64,000 nucleotides of DNA. Origin: Rothia mucilaginosa (lineage in GTDB: Bacteria; Actinomycetota; Actinomycetes; Actinomycetales; Micrococcaceae). The notes under the pieces are model-generated. The model was given only the letters and a program-made list of their open reading frames with translations, made no database searches and had not been told where the DNA came from. The translations under genes were made by a program, and so were the position numbers. How positions within the stretch are numbered: position 1 is the stretch's first letter; each line of letters begins with the position of its first letter. Location: the NCBI RefSeq assembly GCF_019334805.1, contig NZ_CP079822.1, positions 1,488,001-1,552,000 on the forward strand. Reading direction: 5' to 3'. Positions 43,172 through 51,122 of this stretch are shown here, in pieces.

Positions 43172-45946
43172 CTACGCCTCCGCCATGCTCTGCAGCATCG
43201 CCTGCAGTAGCGCCCGCGCGCCGTGCTTGCTGAGCGGCTCGTTGCGGTTGCCGCATTTGGGCGAGTGCACGCAGGAGGGGCAGCCGTTTTCGCATCCGCA
43301 GCTTTCGATGGCTTCGAGAGTGGCGCTCAGCCACTGGTGAACCGCGTTGAAGCCGCGTTCGCTAATGCCAGCGCCGCCGGGTGCGGCGTCGTAGACGAAA
43401 ATGGTGGGCCTGCCGGTGTCCACGTGAAGCAGCGTGGAGAGTCCACCCAAGTCCCAGCGGTCGCTGGTGGCGATGAGTGGCAGCAGTCCGATGGCGGCGT
43501 GTTCGGCGGCGTGCAGGGTGCCGGGGCTGTCCTCTTCGGCCACGCCCGCGCTGAACAGGTAGCTGGGCTCGAAGGTGAACCAGACCGCCTCGGTCATGAG
43601 CACTTCCGGCGGCATGGGTTGTGCCTCTTCGCCCAGGTATTCGCCGCCATAGACGGAGAACCGCCGGTAGCCGGTGACCTGGTCGGTGACCTGAACCTGC
43701 CCGCGGTGCATGGTGAGTGGGGCGAGCTGCTGTGCGTCGGGAACGGGCTCTTCAAGAGCAGACTCGCTGGGAGCGGACTCACCGGGAACCGCTTCCCCAA
43801 CGATGTTTTGCGCACCGTAACTAACCCGCGCACGCTCCGCCAGAATACGCACCTCGGTGCTCTCAATGGCGCGCGTGTAGTAGTCCGGGTAGACGCGGCT
43901 GAGCAGAATCACGCGCTCGCCCTCGCTGAGGGATTCAACCACGTACTGCGCGTTCTGATGAATGTAGATTGCGCCCGGGTGCCCCTGGCTCATGGCGTGC
44001 GCGGCGTCCATGGTGCCGACGAGGGTGCCGTCTTCGGCGTCGATGAGCTGGTAGGGTCCGCCGCCGGTGCCGCGGATATCGACCAGCTCGGCGGCTGATT
44101 CGGCGTGCGTCCAGTACCAGCCGTCCGGGCGGCGACGCAGGTATCCCTGTTGCACCAGCCGATCCAGCAGGGCGGCGGTGTGCGGTCCGAAGAGGCTTAG
44201 TTCTTCGGCGCGGATGGGTGCCTCCTGCGCGGCGGCGCACAGCTGCGGGGAGAGCACGTACGGGTTTGTCGGGTCGAAAACGGTCGCCTCAACCTCCTGC
44301 CCGAAAATCGCCTCCGGGTGGTGCACCAGGTAGGTGTCGAGCGGGTTGTCGTCGGCAATGAGCACGGCGAGCGCGTCCTGACCGCTTCGACCCGCGCGGC
44401 CCACGCGCTGCATGAAGGAGGCGCGGGTACCCGGCCAGCCCGCCACGAGTACGGCGTCCAGTCCGGAGATGTCGATGCCCAGCTCCAGCGCGGAGGTGCT
44501 CGCCAGGCCGAGCAGTTCGCCGTTGCGGAGTTTGCGTTCGAGTTCGCGGCGCTCTTCGGGGGTGTACCCGGCGCGGTATGCGGCGACGCGGTGGGCGAGG
44601 CCCGCCTCCACCTCGTCGAGGTAGCGTTGGGTCTTCTGCGAGAGGATTTCTACGCTGCGGCGCGAACCGGCGAAAACCAGCGAGCGGGTGCGGGAAAGCA
44701 CCAGGTCGGTGAGCATTTGCGCGCCCTGCTCCACGGGGGAGACGCGGCACGGCGCTTCCTGCTCTGCCTTTGACTGGACCGCCTGCTGTTGGGTGCTGCG
44801 GGCGCCCTTGGCGAGCTGATCGTGCGCCTTGGGCGGCATGAATTCGGGCTCCCAGAGCACGACGGTGGTTTCACCGCGTGCGGAGGTGGACTCGGTAATG
44901 GCGGTGACCGCCCGCTGCGGCACGCCAATGAGCTTGGAGAAAGACTCGACCGGGTTGGAACTGGTTGCGGAGGCGCCGTAGAACACGGGCACGGTGCGGT
45001 AGAGCGCGCAGACGCGGCGTAGGCGGCGCAGCAGGTTGGCGATGTGCGCGCCGAAAACGCCGCGGTAGCTGTGCGCCTCGTCGAGCACCACGTAGCGCAG
45101 TCCTCGCAGGAAGGATGCCCACTGCCGGTGGTTGCTCAGGATCGAGTAGTTGAGCATGTCCGGGGTGGTGAGGATGAAGTTGGCGTGTTCGCGGATCCAG
45201 CGGCGTTCGCCGACGGGGGTGTCGCCGTCGTAGCTTGCCGCGTGGAGTCCGGGTAGGTTGTAGGAGGTGAGGGCGGTGAGCTGGTCGGCGGAGAGTGCTT
45301 TCGCCGGCGAAATGTAGAGAACGTTCGCTCTATTATTGAGATTTTCCGCCCCAGAATACGCGGAAGTTGAGCTCACCGGTTCACCGCACGAAGCTCGGTA
45401 AACGGCATCCAGCGTGGGCATCAGGTAGCTTAGGGTCTTGCCCGATGCCGTGCCCGTCGCCACAATCACGTGCCCGCCGCTGCCGGTACCATTCGCGTCT
45501 TCGGTGCGCGTTGCCGCCGACCCCTCAATACGCCCCGCCTGCCAACCGTAGCGCGCCGCACTCACCGCCAGCGCCGCATCAAGGCCCGCATGGGCGGCGT
45601 TCGCCGCCTGCACCTGATGGGCGTAGGGCTCGGCAATACCGAGCGATTCAAAAGCCTCCACCACACGCGGATGTAACCACTGCGGCCACGGCGCATAGCT
45701 CGCCTCCCTCGCGGCAATGGTGTGAATATGGGTCACCTGCTCGGGCAGGGTTCCGGTGCGTTCCGCCTCCGGCAGTAGGGGCGCCAGCACCTGCTGGGCG
45801 CTCGCGGGCAGCTCGCGGTAACGTAGCGTTTTTGGGCGCGCCGCAGACTGCCCCTGCTCGGGTTGCTGTGTAGGCTGCTGCTCGGAGCGCTGTTCAGGGT
45901 GCTGGTTGGTGTTCTGCGAAGGGCTGCTGTGCGGCATGGGTTCCAT
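43172..45946 (-). CDS. DEAD/DEAH-box helicase with DUF1998-type C-terminus (MrfA/YprA-like)
   Basis: A 924-residue superfamily 2 helicase. A Gln/Pro-rich N-tail (~35 residues) precedes the helicase core: Q-like YAHQVQAANAAHAG, Walker A VATGTASGKTLSYL, DEAH box VVLDEAHSYRG, GASATSSNP, and the second lobe STSALELGIDISGLDAVL and MQRVGRAGRSGQ. The C-terminal domain ends with the cysteine set CGCENGCPSCVHSPKCG (about 885-905), the zinc-like site of MrfA-type DUF1998 proteins. MrfA in Bacillus repairs mitomycin-C damage; a repair role is inferred. It lies convergent to the tad genes, a conserved actinobacterial pairing. Confidence 0.92.
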   Translation of the reverse strand: MEPMPHSSPSQNTNQHPEQRSEQQPTQQPEQGQSAARPKTLRYRELPASAQQVLAPLLPEAERTGTLPEQVTHIHTIAAREASYAPWPQWLHPRVVEAFESLGIAEPYAHQVQAANAAHAGLDAALAVSAARYGWQAGRIEGSAATRTEDANGTGSGGHVIVATGTASGKTLSYLMPTLDAVYRASCGEPVSSTSAYSGAENLNNRANVLYISPAKALSADQLTALTSYNLPGLHAASYDGDTPVGERRWIREHANFILTTPDMLNYSILSNHRQWASFLRGLRYVVLDEAHSYRGVFGAHIANLLRRLRRVCALYRTVPVFYGASATSSNPVESFSKLIGVPQRAVTAITESTSARGETTVVLWEPEFMPPKAHDQLAKGARSTQQQAVQSKAEQEAPCRVSPVEQGAQMLTDLVLSRTRSLVFAGSRRSVEILSQKTQRYLDEVEAGLAHRVAAYRAGYTPEERRELERKLRNGELLGLASTSALELGIDISGLDAVLVAGWPGTRASFMQRVGRAGRSGQDALAVLIADDNPLDTYLVHHPEAIFGQEVEATVFDPTNPYVLSPQLCAAAQEAPIRAEELSLFGPHTAALLDRLVQQGYLRRRPDGWYWTHAESAAELVDIRGTGGGPYQLIDAEDGTLVGTMDAAHAMSQGHPGAIYIHQNAQYVVESLSEGERVILLSRVYPDYYTRAIESTEVRILAERARVSYGAQNIVGEAVPGESAPSESALEEPVPDAQQLAPLTMHRGQVQVTDQVTGYRRFSVYGGEYLGEEAQPMPPEVLMTEAVWFTFEPSYLFSAGVAEEDSPGTLHAAEHAAIGLLPLIATSDRWDLGGLSTLLHVDTGRPTIFVYDAAPGGAGISERGFNAVHQWLSATLEAIESCGCENGCPSCVHSPKCGNRNEPLSKHGARALLQAMLQSMAEA

Positions 45947-46180
45947 TGTAGAGCGGCGGGCTACACCCCGACCTGTCGCCGGTCACTTGCTGTCCTGAAC
46001 ACAGGCTCCGAGCCCGCTCGAATCCTGCCCCGACCCCGAGTTCAACCCTAAACCTGACCCCGAGCATAACCCCGCCCCAGCATCGCTCCTGTACCGCTTT
46101 TGCACCGCCAACCCCGTAGTCGGCGCGCACATATCAAAAAATCTGCATGCTTTAGGCGTATATGACGATAAAATAGTTTC

Positions 46181-47092
46181 GTGGCTCAAAATAAGATTAT
46201 TCTGTATTACCAGTTCGCCCCCATCGCCGATCCGCAGGCGGTCATGCTCTGGCAGCGTGCCCTCTGCGAGAAGCTCGGCCTGCGCGGGCGCATCCTCATT
46301 TCCAAGCACGGCATTAACGGCACCCTCGGCGGCGAAATTAACGCGGTCAAGGCGTACACCAAGGAAACCCGCAAGTACCCCGGCTTCAAGAACATGGAGT
46401 TCAAGTGGTCCGAGGGCGGCGCGGAGGACTTCCCTCGCCTGTCCGTGAAGGCACGCGACGAGATTGTGGCTTTCGGTGCTCCCGACGAGCTACAGGTGGA
46501 CGAGAACGGCGTCGTTGGCGGCGGTGTGCATCTGAAGCCTGAAGAGGTTAACAAGCTTGTTGAAGAGCGCGGCGACGAAGTGGTCTTCTTCGACGGCCGT
46601 AACGCGTTCGAGGCGAAGATTGGCAAGTTCAAGAACGCTATCGTTCCCGACGTGCGCACCACCCACGACTTCATCCGCGAAATCGAGTCCGGCAAGTACG
46701 ATCACATTAAGGACAAGCCGGTCGTCACCTACTGCACCGGTGGTATTCGCTGCGAGATTCTCTCCGCGCTCATGAAGAACCGCGGCTTCAAGGAGATTTA
46801 CCAGATTGACGGCGGCATCGTCCGTTACGGTGAGAAGTACGGCGATAAGGAACTCTGGGAAGGCTCGCTCTACGTCTTCGACAAGCGCATGCACATGGAG
46901 TTCACCCCGGACACCGTCACCATCGGCAAGTGCGAACAGTGCGGTGCCCCCTCGAACAAGTTCGAGAACTGCTCCAACGAGAACTGCCGCGAGCTGGTTC
47001 TGCTCTGCCCCGAGTGCGCAGCTGATGACGCGAAGCGCCGCTGTGTGCCCGAGTGCTCGGTGGACCGCGAAGCAGCTGAGGTGAACGCCTAA
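46181..47092 (+). CDS. trhO: tRNA uridine(34) hydroxylase, rhodanese-like
   Basis: A 303-residue TrhO/YceA-type protein. The N-terminal domain ([18 protein letters not shown]) is followed by a rhodanese domain ([21 protein letters not shown]) with active Cys in [16 protein letters not shown]-terminal cysteine-rich segment follows ([21 protein letters not shown]), likely metal binding. TrhO makes 5-hydroxyuridine at the wobble position of tRNA using O2. The start is GTG at 46181. Its TAA overlaps the ATG of the following gene (TAATG). Confidence 0.92.
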   Translation: MAQNKIILYYQFAPIADPQAVMLWQRALCEKLGLRGRILISKHGINGTLGGEINAVKAYTKETRKYPGFKNMEFKWSEGGAEDFPRLSVKARDEIVAFGAPDELQVDENGVVGGGVHLKPEEVNKLVEERGDEVVFFDGRNAFEAKIGKFKNAIVPDVRTTHDFIREIESGKYDHIKDKPVVTYCTGGIRCEILSALMKNRGFKEIYQIDGGIVRYGEKYGDKELWEGSLYVFDKRMHMEFTPDTVTIGKCEQCGAPSNKFENCSNENCRELVLLCPECAADDAKRRCVPECSVDREAAEVNA

Positions 47093-47589
47093 TGGCAGCC
47101 GCTAAGGGCGGCGCGGTTCAGATTTCTAAACCTCGCATTGAGGAGCACTCGGCGCTGGTTGTTGCTGGCGTCTCGCAGGTGTTCCCCCTGGATGGCGACT
47201 TCTCCTCGCTGTGGGATGAGCTGAATCAGAAGGCGTCCCCGGCGATGCTGGATGTTCTGAATGTGACCCAGTACCTGGGCGTGTGCACTCAGCCGAACCC
47301 GAAGGGTCAGGTCCGCTACACGGCGGGCTTCCTGGTGTCGGAGCCGGCGAGCGCGGCGAAGCTTGGTCTGGGCGTGCTGGAGTTGCCAGCGAGCACCTAC
47401 GCGGTGGTTGAGGTGACCGGCCCGATTTCGGAGTCCATTCCGGCTGGCTTTGCGAGCTTTGAGGAGGCGTTCTTCGCGAAGAATCCGCAGTACCGCCCGG
47501 TGGGTGGTCTTGAGGTGTACGGTCGCGGCGATATGCAGGCGGCTGATTACCGTATGGAACTGTGGGTTCCGCTGGCGAAGCGTTCCTAG
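47092..47589 (+). CDS. GyrI-like/effector-binding domain protein
   Basis: A 165-residue protein made of the GyrI-like (AraC effector-binding) fold: VAGVSQVFPLDGDFSSLWDEL, QYLGVCTQPNPKGQVRYTAGF, LELPASTYAVVEVTGPI and the end DYRMELWVPL. Such stand-alone domains bind small molecules or antagonise toxins such as gyrase poisons. It is coupled to trhO by TAATG, so it is part of the same operon. The actual ligand is unknown. Confidence 0.8.
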   Translation: MAAAKGGAVQISKPRIEEHSALVVAGVSQVFPLDGDFSSLWDELNQKASPAMLDVLNVTQYLGVCTQPNPKGQVRYTAGFLVSEPASAAKLGLGVLELPASTYAVVEVTGPISESIPAGFASFEEAFFAKNPQYRPVGGLEVYGRGDMQAADYRMELWVPLAKRS

Positions 47590-47640
47590 GGCAGTTTGTT
47601 TCTGTCGTTTTAGTTGCAGTTTTAACTGTTGAATGGAAGG

Positions 47641-47679
47641 GCCCGGTGGTGCGATGTGTTCGTGCCGCCGGGCTTTTTT
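47641..47679 (+). terminator. Terminator of the trhO operon
   Basis: Stem GCCCGGTGG / CCGCCGGGC with one G-U pair, followed immediately by TTTTTT. Confidence 0.85.
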
Positions 47680-47806
47680 GTGCCCTTTTTCGGCTATATT
47701 TTGTGCCAGCATTTTGTGGCGGTATGTGTGCGCCGGGCGGGTGAGGCGTGCGGGTGGTGTGTGCGGCGAAAGGGGAGTGGCGCTCTTTGCGTAATACTCC
47801 GAAACA

Positions 47807-47841
47807 AAATACTTGACATGTAAAGTATTTGGGTTTATATT
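47807..47841 (+). promoter_or_regulatory. Strong promoter overlapped by a 24-bp palindromic operator
   Basis: TTGACA at 47813-47818 and TATATT at 47836-47841 with 17-bp spacing is a near-consensus housekeeping promoter, rare in such GC-rich DNA. The palindrome at 47807-47830 (AAATACTT ... AAGTATTT with ACATGT at the centre, one mismatched pair) covers the -35 box and the spacer. A dimeric repressor of HxlR or MarR type is a likely binder. It drives the flavin-dependent oxidoreductase 57 bp downstream. Confidence 0.75.
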
Positions 47842-47897
47842 TAAATCACCAGCCCGGCACTACACAAGCCCGAGCGCAACTCGCTAAGGAAAAAATC

Positions 47898-49001
47898 ATG
47901 AGCACCCCCAATAACCCCGGCACTCCGCAGTTTGACTCGCAGCTCGACGAATCCATCCGCATTAGCCACCTCGAACCCATGCGCGGCGACGAGAAGAAGC
48001 TCGGCTTCCTCTCCTTCGGCCACTGGGCTGAGGTCCCCGGCTCCCGCGTACCCTCCGCTGCAGAATCTCTACACCAGGCAATCGACCTTGCCGTAGGTGC
48101 TGAAGATATCGGGCTGGACGGTGCGTTCTTCCGCGTGCACCACTTCGACCAGCAGCAGGCGACCCCCTACCCGCTGCTCTCCGCAATCGCCGCCAAGACC
48201 GAACGCATCGAGCTCGGCACTGGCGTGATTGATATGCGCTACGAAAACCCGCTCTACATGGCAGAACTTGCAGCCATGGCAGATCTCATTGCGGCGGGTC
48301 GACTGCAGCTGGGTGTCTCCCGTGGCTCGCCCGAATCCGTTATCCGCGGCTTTGAGAGCTTTGGCTACTACCCGGCAGAAGGCGAAAACGAGGGCGACAT
48401 GGCGCGCCGACACCTCGACATTTTCCTCAAGGCAATTGAGGGCGAGGGAATGGCGCCCAGCGCTCGCGTGGCGGGCAAGTATGCCCCCGTACAGCCGCAG
48501 TCGCCGGGTCTGCGCGACCGCATCTGGTGGGGTGCAGGTACCGATAGCACCGCCGTGTGGACCGCGCAGAAGGGCCTGAATCTCATGTCTTCAACCCTGA
48601 TGCTGGAAGATAAGGGTATTCCGTTCGATCAGCAGCAGGCGCAGCAGATTCGCCTTTTCCGCTCCGAGTGGGTGAAGGCGGGCAATTCGGGTGTTCCGCG
48701 TGTTTCGGTGTCCCGCTCGGTGCTGCCCATTATTGATGAAACCTCGGCGCGCTACTTCGGTCGCCGCGCCGCGGAGGACTCACAGGATTACACCGGCATT
48801 ATCGATAACAGCTTCTCTCGCTTTGGTCGTAGCTACATTGGTGACCCGGCGGATATTGCCGAAGAGCTCGCCCGTGATGAGGCGGTCCAGGCGGCGGACA
48901 CCGTGCTGCTGACTATCCCGAACCAGCTGGGCGTGGACTTCAATCTGAAGATGCTTGAGACAATCGTGAAGGAGATTAGGCCCGCGCTGACCACTAAGTA
49001 A
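47898..49001 (+). CDS. LLM-class (luciferase-like) flavin-dependent oxidoreductase
   Basis: A 367-residue protein of the bacterial luciferase-like monooxygenase superfamily: AIDLAVGAEDIGLDGAFFRVHHF, TERIELGTGVIDMRYENPLYMAELAAMADLIAAGRLQLGVSRGSP, and GRSYIGDPADIAEELARDEA. It probably uses FMNH2 or F420 to oxidise or reduce a small molecule; relatives are often induced by electrophile stress. ATG at 47898 follows AAGGAAAA. A strong promoter with a palindromic operator precedes it. A shortened second copy of its sequence occurs at 50245-50397. Confidence 0.88.
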   Translation: MSTPNNPGTPQFDSQLDESIRISHLEPMRGDEKKLGFLSFGHWAEVPGSRVPSAAESLHQAIDLAVGAEDIGLDGAFFRVHHFDQQQATPYPLLSAIAAKTERIELGTGVIDMRYENPLYMAELAAMADLIAAGRLQLGVSRGSPESVIRGFESFGYYPAEGENEGDMARRHLDIFLKAIEGEGMAPSARVAGKYAPVQPQSPGLRDRIWWGAGTDSTAVWTAQKGLNLMSSTLMLEDKGIPFDQQQAQQIRLFRSEWVKAGNSGVPRVSVSRSVLPIIDETSARYFGRRAAEDSQDYTGIIDNSFSRFGRSYIGDPADIAEELARDEAVQAADTVLLTIPNQLGVDFNLKMLETIVKEIRPALTTK

Positions 49002-49020
49002 AGCCCCTGAGGTGAAGACT

Positions 49021-49060
49021 CCGCAGAACCTTCTGCGCTAGCAGGGTTTCGCGCCAGCGT
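49021..49060 (-). pseudogene. Remnant of the 5' part of the Pyr_excise gene
   Basis: 40 bp that match 51028-51067 inside the intact gene at 50587-51120, with only a few substitutions (core CCGCAGAACCTTCTGCG). In the minus frame it still reads WRETLLAQKVL. It lies 19 bp after the stop of the flavin oxidoreductase gene, which defines the left junction of the cmtR-CDF cassette. Confidence 0.75.
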
Positions 49061-49188
49061 GCCGCCGTCGCTTCCGTGATGGGCGGTGGTCGCTGATGAG
49101 CGCGAACTCTGCCGCCTCCCGAGGGCAAGGGCGCGGAGCACGTGCGGCAGCAGCCCGCACAAGTGGACAATTGGTCAGTTATCACTGT

Positions 49189-49210
49189 ATAGTCATCGTA
49201 TGCTGACTAT
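49189..49210. promoter_or_regulatory. Candidate CmtR operator over the cmtR start
   Basis: Perfect 7-bp arms ATAGTCA (49189-49195) and TGACTAT (49204-49210) flank 8 bp that include the cmtR ATG. ArsR/SmtB-type regulators bind such palindromes near their own start, so autorepression relieved by metal is likely. No ribosome site precedes the ATG; the message may be leaderless. Confidence 0.55.
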
Positions 49211-49559
49211 TGCTTCACGCCTCGACGTCATGAACCGGCTCGGCCGCGCCATGGCCGACCCGACGCGTTCCCGGATTCTGATGACCCTCCTCGGCGGCCC
49301 GAGCTATCCAGCCGTGCTCTCGCGCGAGCTGGAGCTGACCCGCTCGAACGTGTCCAACCACCTGACCTGCCTGCGCGATTGCGGAATCGTCGTCGCCGAG
49401 CCCGAGGGCCGCCAGACGCGCTACGAGATCGCCGACCCGCACCTCGCCGCGGCACTGACGTCCCTGATTGACGTCACGCTCGCGGTGGACGAGGCCGCGC
49501 CGTGCATCGACCCGGAATGCTCGGTGTCGGGCTGCTGTGGAACGGCGGCGGGAGCATGA
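49200..49559 (+). CDS. cmtR: CmtR-type ArsR-family metal-sensing repressor (Cd/Pb)
   Basis: A 119-residue winged-helix repressor. Residue numbering reproduces the metal ligands of Mycobacterium CmtR: Cys57 and Cys61 in LTCLRDCG of the recognition helix, and Cys102 in APCIDPEC. Further C-terminal cysteines (CSVSGCCG) are present. The DNA-binding helix is RSNVSNHL. Cd2+ or Pb2+ binding should release the operator. The start at 49200 is set by this numbering and the family N-terminus. Its TGA overlaps the transporter ATG (ATGA). Codon choice is more uniformly GC-rich than that of neighbours, in line with horizontal gain. Confidence 0.9.
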   Translation: MLTIASRLDVMNRLGRAMADPTRSRILMTLLGGPSYPAVLSRELELTRSNVSNHLTCLRDCGIVVAEPEGRQTRYEIADPHLAAALTSLIDVTLAVDEAAPCIDPECSVSGCCGTAAGA

Positions 49560-50206
49560 GCGAGACCCTGACCACCGCGCGCCGCGCGATGCTGCACCGG
49601 CGCGTCCGCTTCATCGTTGGCTTCACGATCACGTACAACGTAATCGAGGCAATCGTCGCAGTCTGGGCAGGCGTCCTCGCCTCGTCCGCGGCGCTCATTG
49701 GCTTCGGGCTCGACTCGGTTGTCGAGGTACTCTCGGCCGCGGCCGTCACCTGGCAGTTCACCCGCAAGGACCCTGAGCGGTGGGAAACGGTCACCGTCAA
49801 GGCCATCGGCATCGCGTTCTTCGCGCTGGCGGCCTACGTCTCGATCGACGCGGTGCTGGCCCTGGTCGGCCAGGAGGGCCCCGACCACAGCCCGCTGGGT
49901 CTCGGTATCACTGCGCTGAGCCTGGTCGTCATGCCTCTGCTGGCGTGGATTGAGGTCCGCACCGGGCGGGAGCTGGGCTCCAAGAGCGTGATGGCCGACG
50001 CCAAGCAGCTCATCCTGTGTATCTACCTCTCCGGTGCAGTGTTCATCGGCCTCGTCCTCGACAGCCTGTTCGGCTGGTGGTGGGCTGACTCGGTCGCGGC
50101 GCTGGTCGTGGCGGTGCTCGCGGTGCGCGAAGGCCTGGAGGCCTGGCGCGGCGACGTCGAGTCGCCGTTCGAAGTGCTAGAGGACCTCGAAGACGAGGAC
50201 GACTGA
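49556..50206 (+). CDS. Cation diffusion facilitator-like metal efflux transporter
   Basis: A 216-residue protein with six predicted helices. Helix 2 has the CDF-type LIGFGLDSVVEVLSA and helix 6 WADSVAALVVA, whose Asp residues sit where CDF proteins bind metal. The C-terminal cytosolic domain of standard CDF exporters is missing; only an acidic tail (EVLEDLEDEDD) follows. It is translationally coupled to cmtR by ATGA and so probably exports Cd2+, Zn2+ or Pb2+. Metal specificity is inferred only from the regulator. Confidence 0.85.
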   Translation: MSETLTTARRAMLHRRVRFIVGFTITYNVIEAIVAVWAGVLASSAALIGFGLDSVVEVLSAAAVTWQFTRKDPERWETVTVKAIGIAFFALAAYVSIDAVLALVGQEGPDHSPLGLGITALSLVVMPLLAWIEVRTGRELGSKSVMADAKQLILCIYLSGAVFIGLVLDSLFGWWWADSVAALVVAVLAVREGLEAWRGDVESPFEVLEDLEDEDD

Positions 50207-50244
50207 CCCGTCACCCGACGATGAAGAGCCAGTGCTGCAACCCA

Positions 50245-50397
50245 GACATGCGCTACGAAAACCCGCTCTACATGGCAGAACTTGCCGCCACGGCAGACCT
50301 CATCGCGGCGAGTCGACTGCAGCTGGGTGTGGACTTCAACCTGAAGATGCTTGAGGCAATCGTGAAGGAGATTAAGCCCGCGCTGACCACCAAGTAA
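50245..50397 (+). pseudogene. Truncated copy of the LLM oxidoreductase gene with an internal deletion
   Basis: 51 in-frame codons. The first part corresponds to 48231-48317 (DMRYENPLYMAELAA...) and is joined directly to the sequence of 48932-49001 (DFNLKMLE-IVKEI-PALTTK, then stop). The junction falls in the short shared sequence CAGCTGGG, present at both sites in the intact gene, so the middle ~0.6 kb was lost by microhomology deletion. A few substitutions show it is not recent. An ATG at 50248 could still express a 49-residue peptide. Confidence 0.85.
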
Positions 50398-50513
50398 AGG
50401 CACTCAGGTAAAGACACTGGGGTAAAGAGCTAAAGACCCTGCGCCAAGCTGTTTTTAGCGCTCTATGACGCGCTGAGATGCTTGTTCCCATACAGCTGAG
50501 CCATACATACAGC

Positions 50514-50555
50514 AATGCCCCGGCAGGCACCCGCAAGGGTTACCGCCGGGGCATT
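50514..50555 (-). terminator. Terminator of the Pyr_excise/methyltransferase unit
   Basis: An 11-bp perfect stem AATGCCCCGGC / GCCGGGGCATT with a 20-nt loop, 32 nt past the stop. Confidence 0.7.
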
Positions 50556-50586
50556 ACTATGCTAACGTTCTTAGAAATCCTTCTGT

Positions 50587-51120
50587 CTAAAAATCTTTCG
50601 TCTTTTCCCAGGGCTCAATAGCGCCCGGAACCACCTCAAACAGCGGATGGGCACACGCCGCCAGCTCGCCGCGCGCCGCCAGGCGCTCGCTCAACCGATG
50701 CTCCCACTCCGGGTCACGCCCCGCCACCTTGTGCCGCAGGAAGGCGAGCTCGTACTCCAGCTGACCGAGAGGAACGGGAATACGCGCAACCGAAGCATAA
50801 GGGTTTTCTGCCTTGTCAGCGCAGTTTTTATCGGTGTCATTTTTGCCTGAACTATTTTTGCCAGCGCTATTTTCGCCCGCACCAATCAGCTCACGGTTGA
50901 AAGAATAACCGCGGGCATCCGCCTCATCCGCCAACCCGGACAGGTAGGCGGCAACCGCCTCCAGTGGCTGCGGATGCGCGCGAAAACGAATCAGCTGCGG
51001 ATGGTTCGTGTACCCGCGAGTCAGACCCCGCAGAACCTTCTGCGCCAGCAGGGTTTCACGCCAGCAGGCGACCAGGGCGCGCCGATCGAGCAGGGAAGGG
51101 TGAAGGGACCAAATGCGCAC
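50587..51120 (-). CDS. Pyrimidine dimer DNA glycosylase-like protein (Pyr_excise family)
   Basis: A 177-residue protein with the family start MRIWSLHPSLLDRRALVACWRETLLAQKVL, TRGYTNHPQLIRFRA, and the end HPLFEVVPGAIEPWE. The family is named after T4 endonuclease V, but activity in bacteria is mostly unproven. Between GYSFNRELIG and ARIPVPLGQLEYE it has an insert of ~27 residues built from degenerate five-residue repeats (KNSSG, KNDTD, KNCAD), encoded by 15-bp tandem repeats at about 50805-50880. The insert is not part of the family core. It begins 2 nt after the methyltransferase stop. Confidence 0.8.
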   Translation of the reverse strand: MRIWSLHPSLLDRRALVACWRETLLAQKVLRGLTRGYTNHPQLIRFRAHPQPLEAVAAYLSGLADEADARGYSFNRELIGAGENSAGKNSSGKNDTDKNCADKAENPYASVARIPVPLGQLEYELAFLRHKVAGRDPEWEHRLSERLAARGELAACAHPLFEVVPGAIEPWEKTKDF

Positions 51121-51122
51121 GC

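Noticed and set aside
49001..50400. Insertion sequence carrying the cmtR-CDF genes
   Set aside because: No transposase, terminal inverted repeats or short target duplications; the flanks are partial copies of neighbouring genes.
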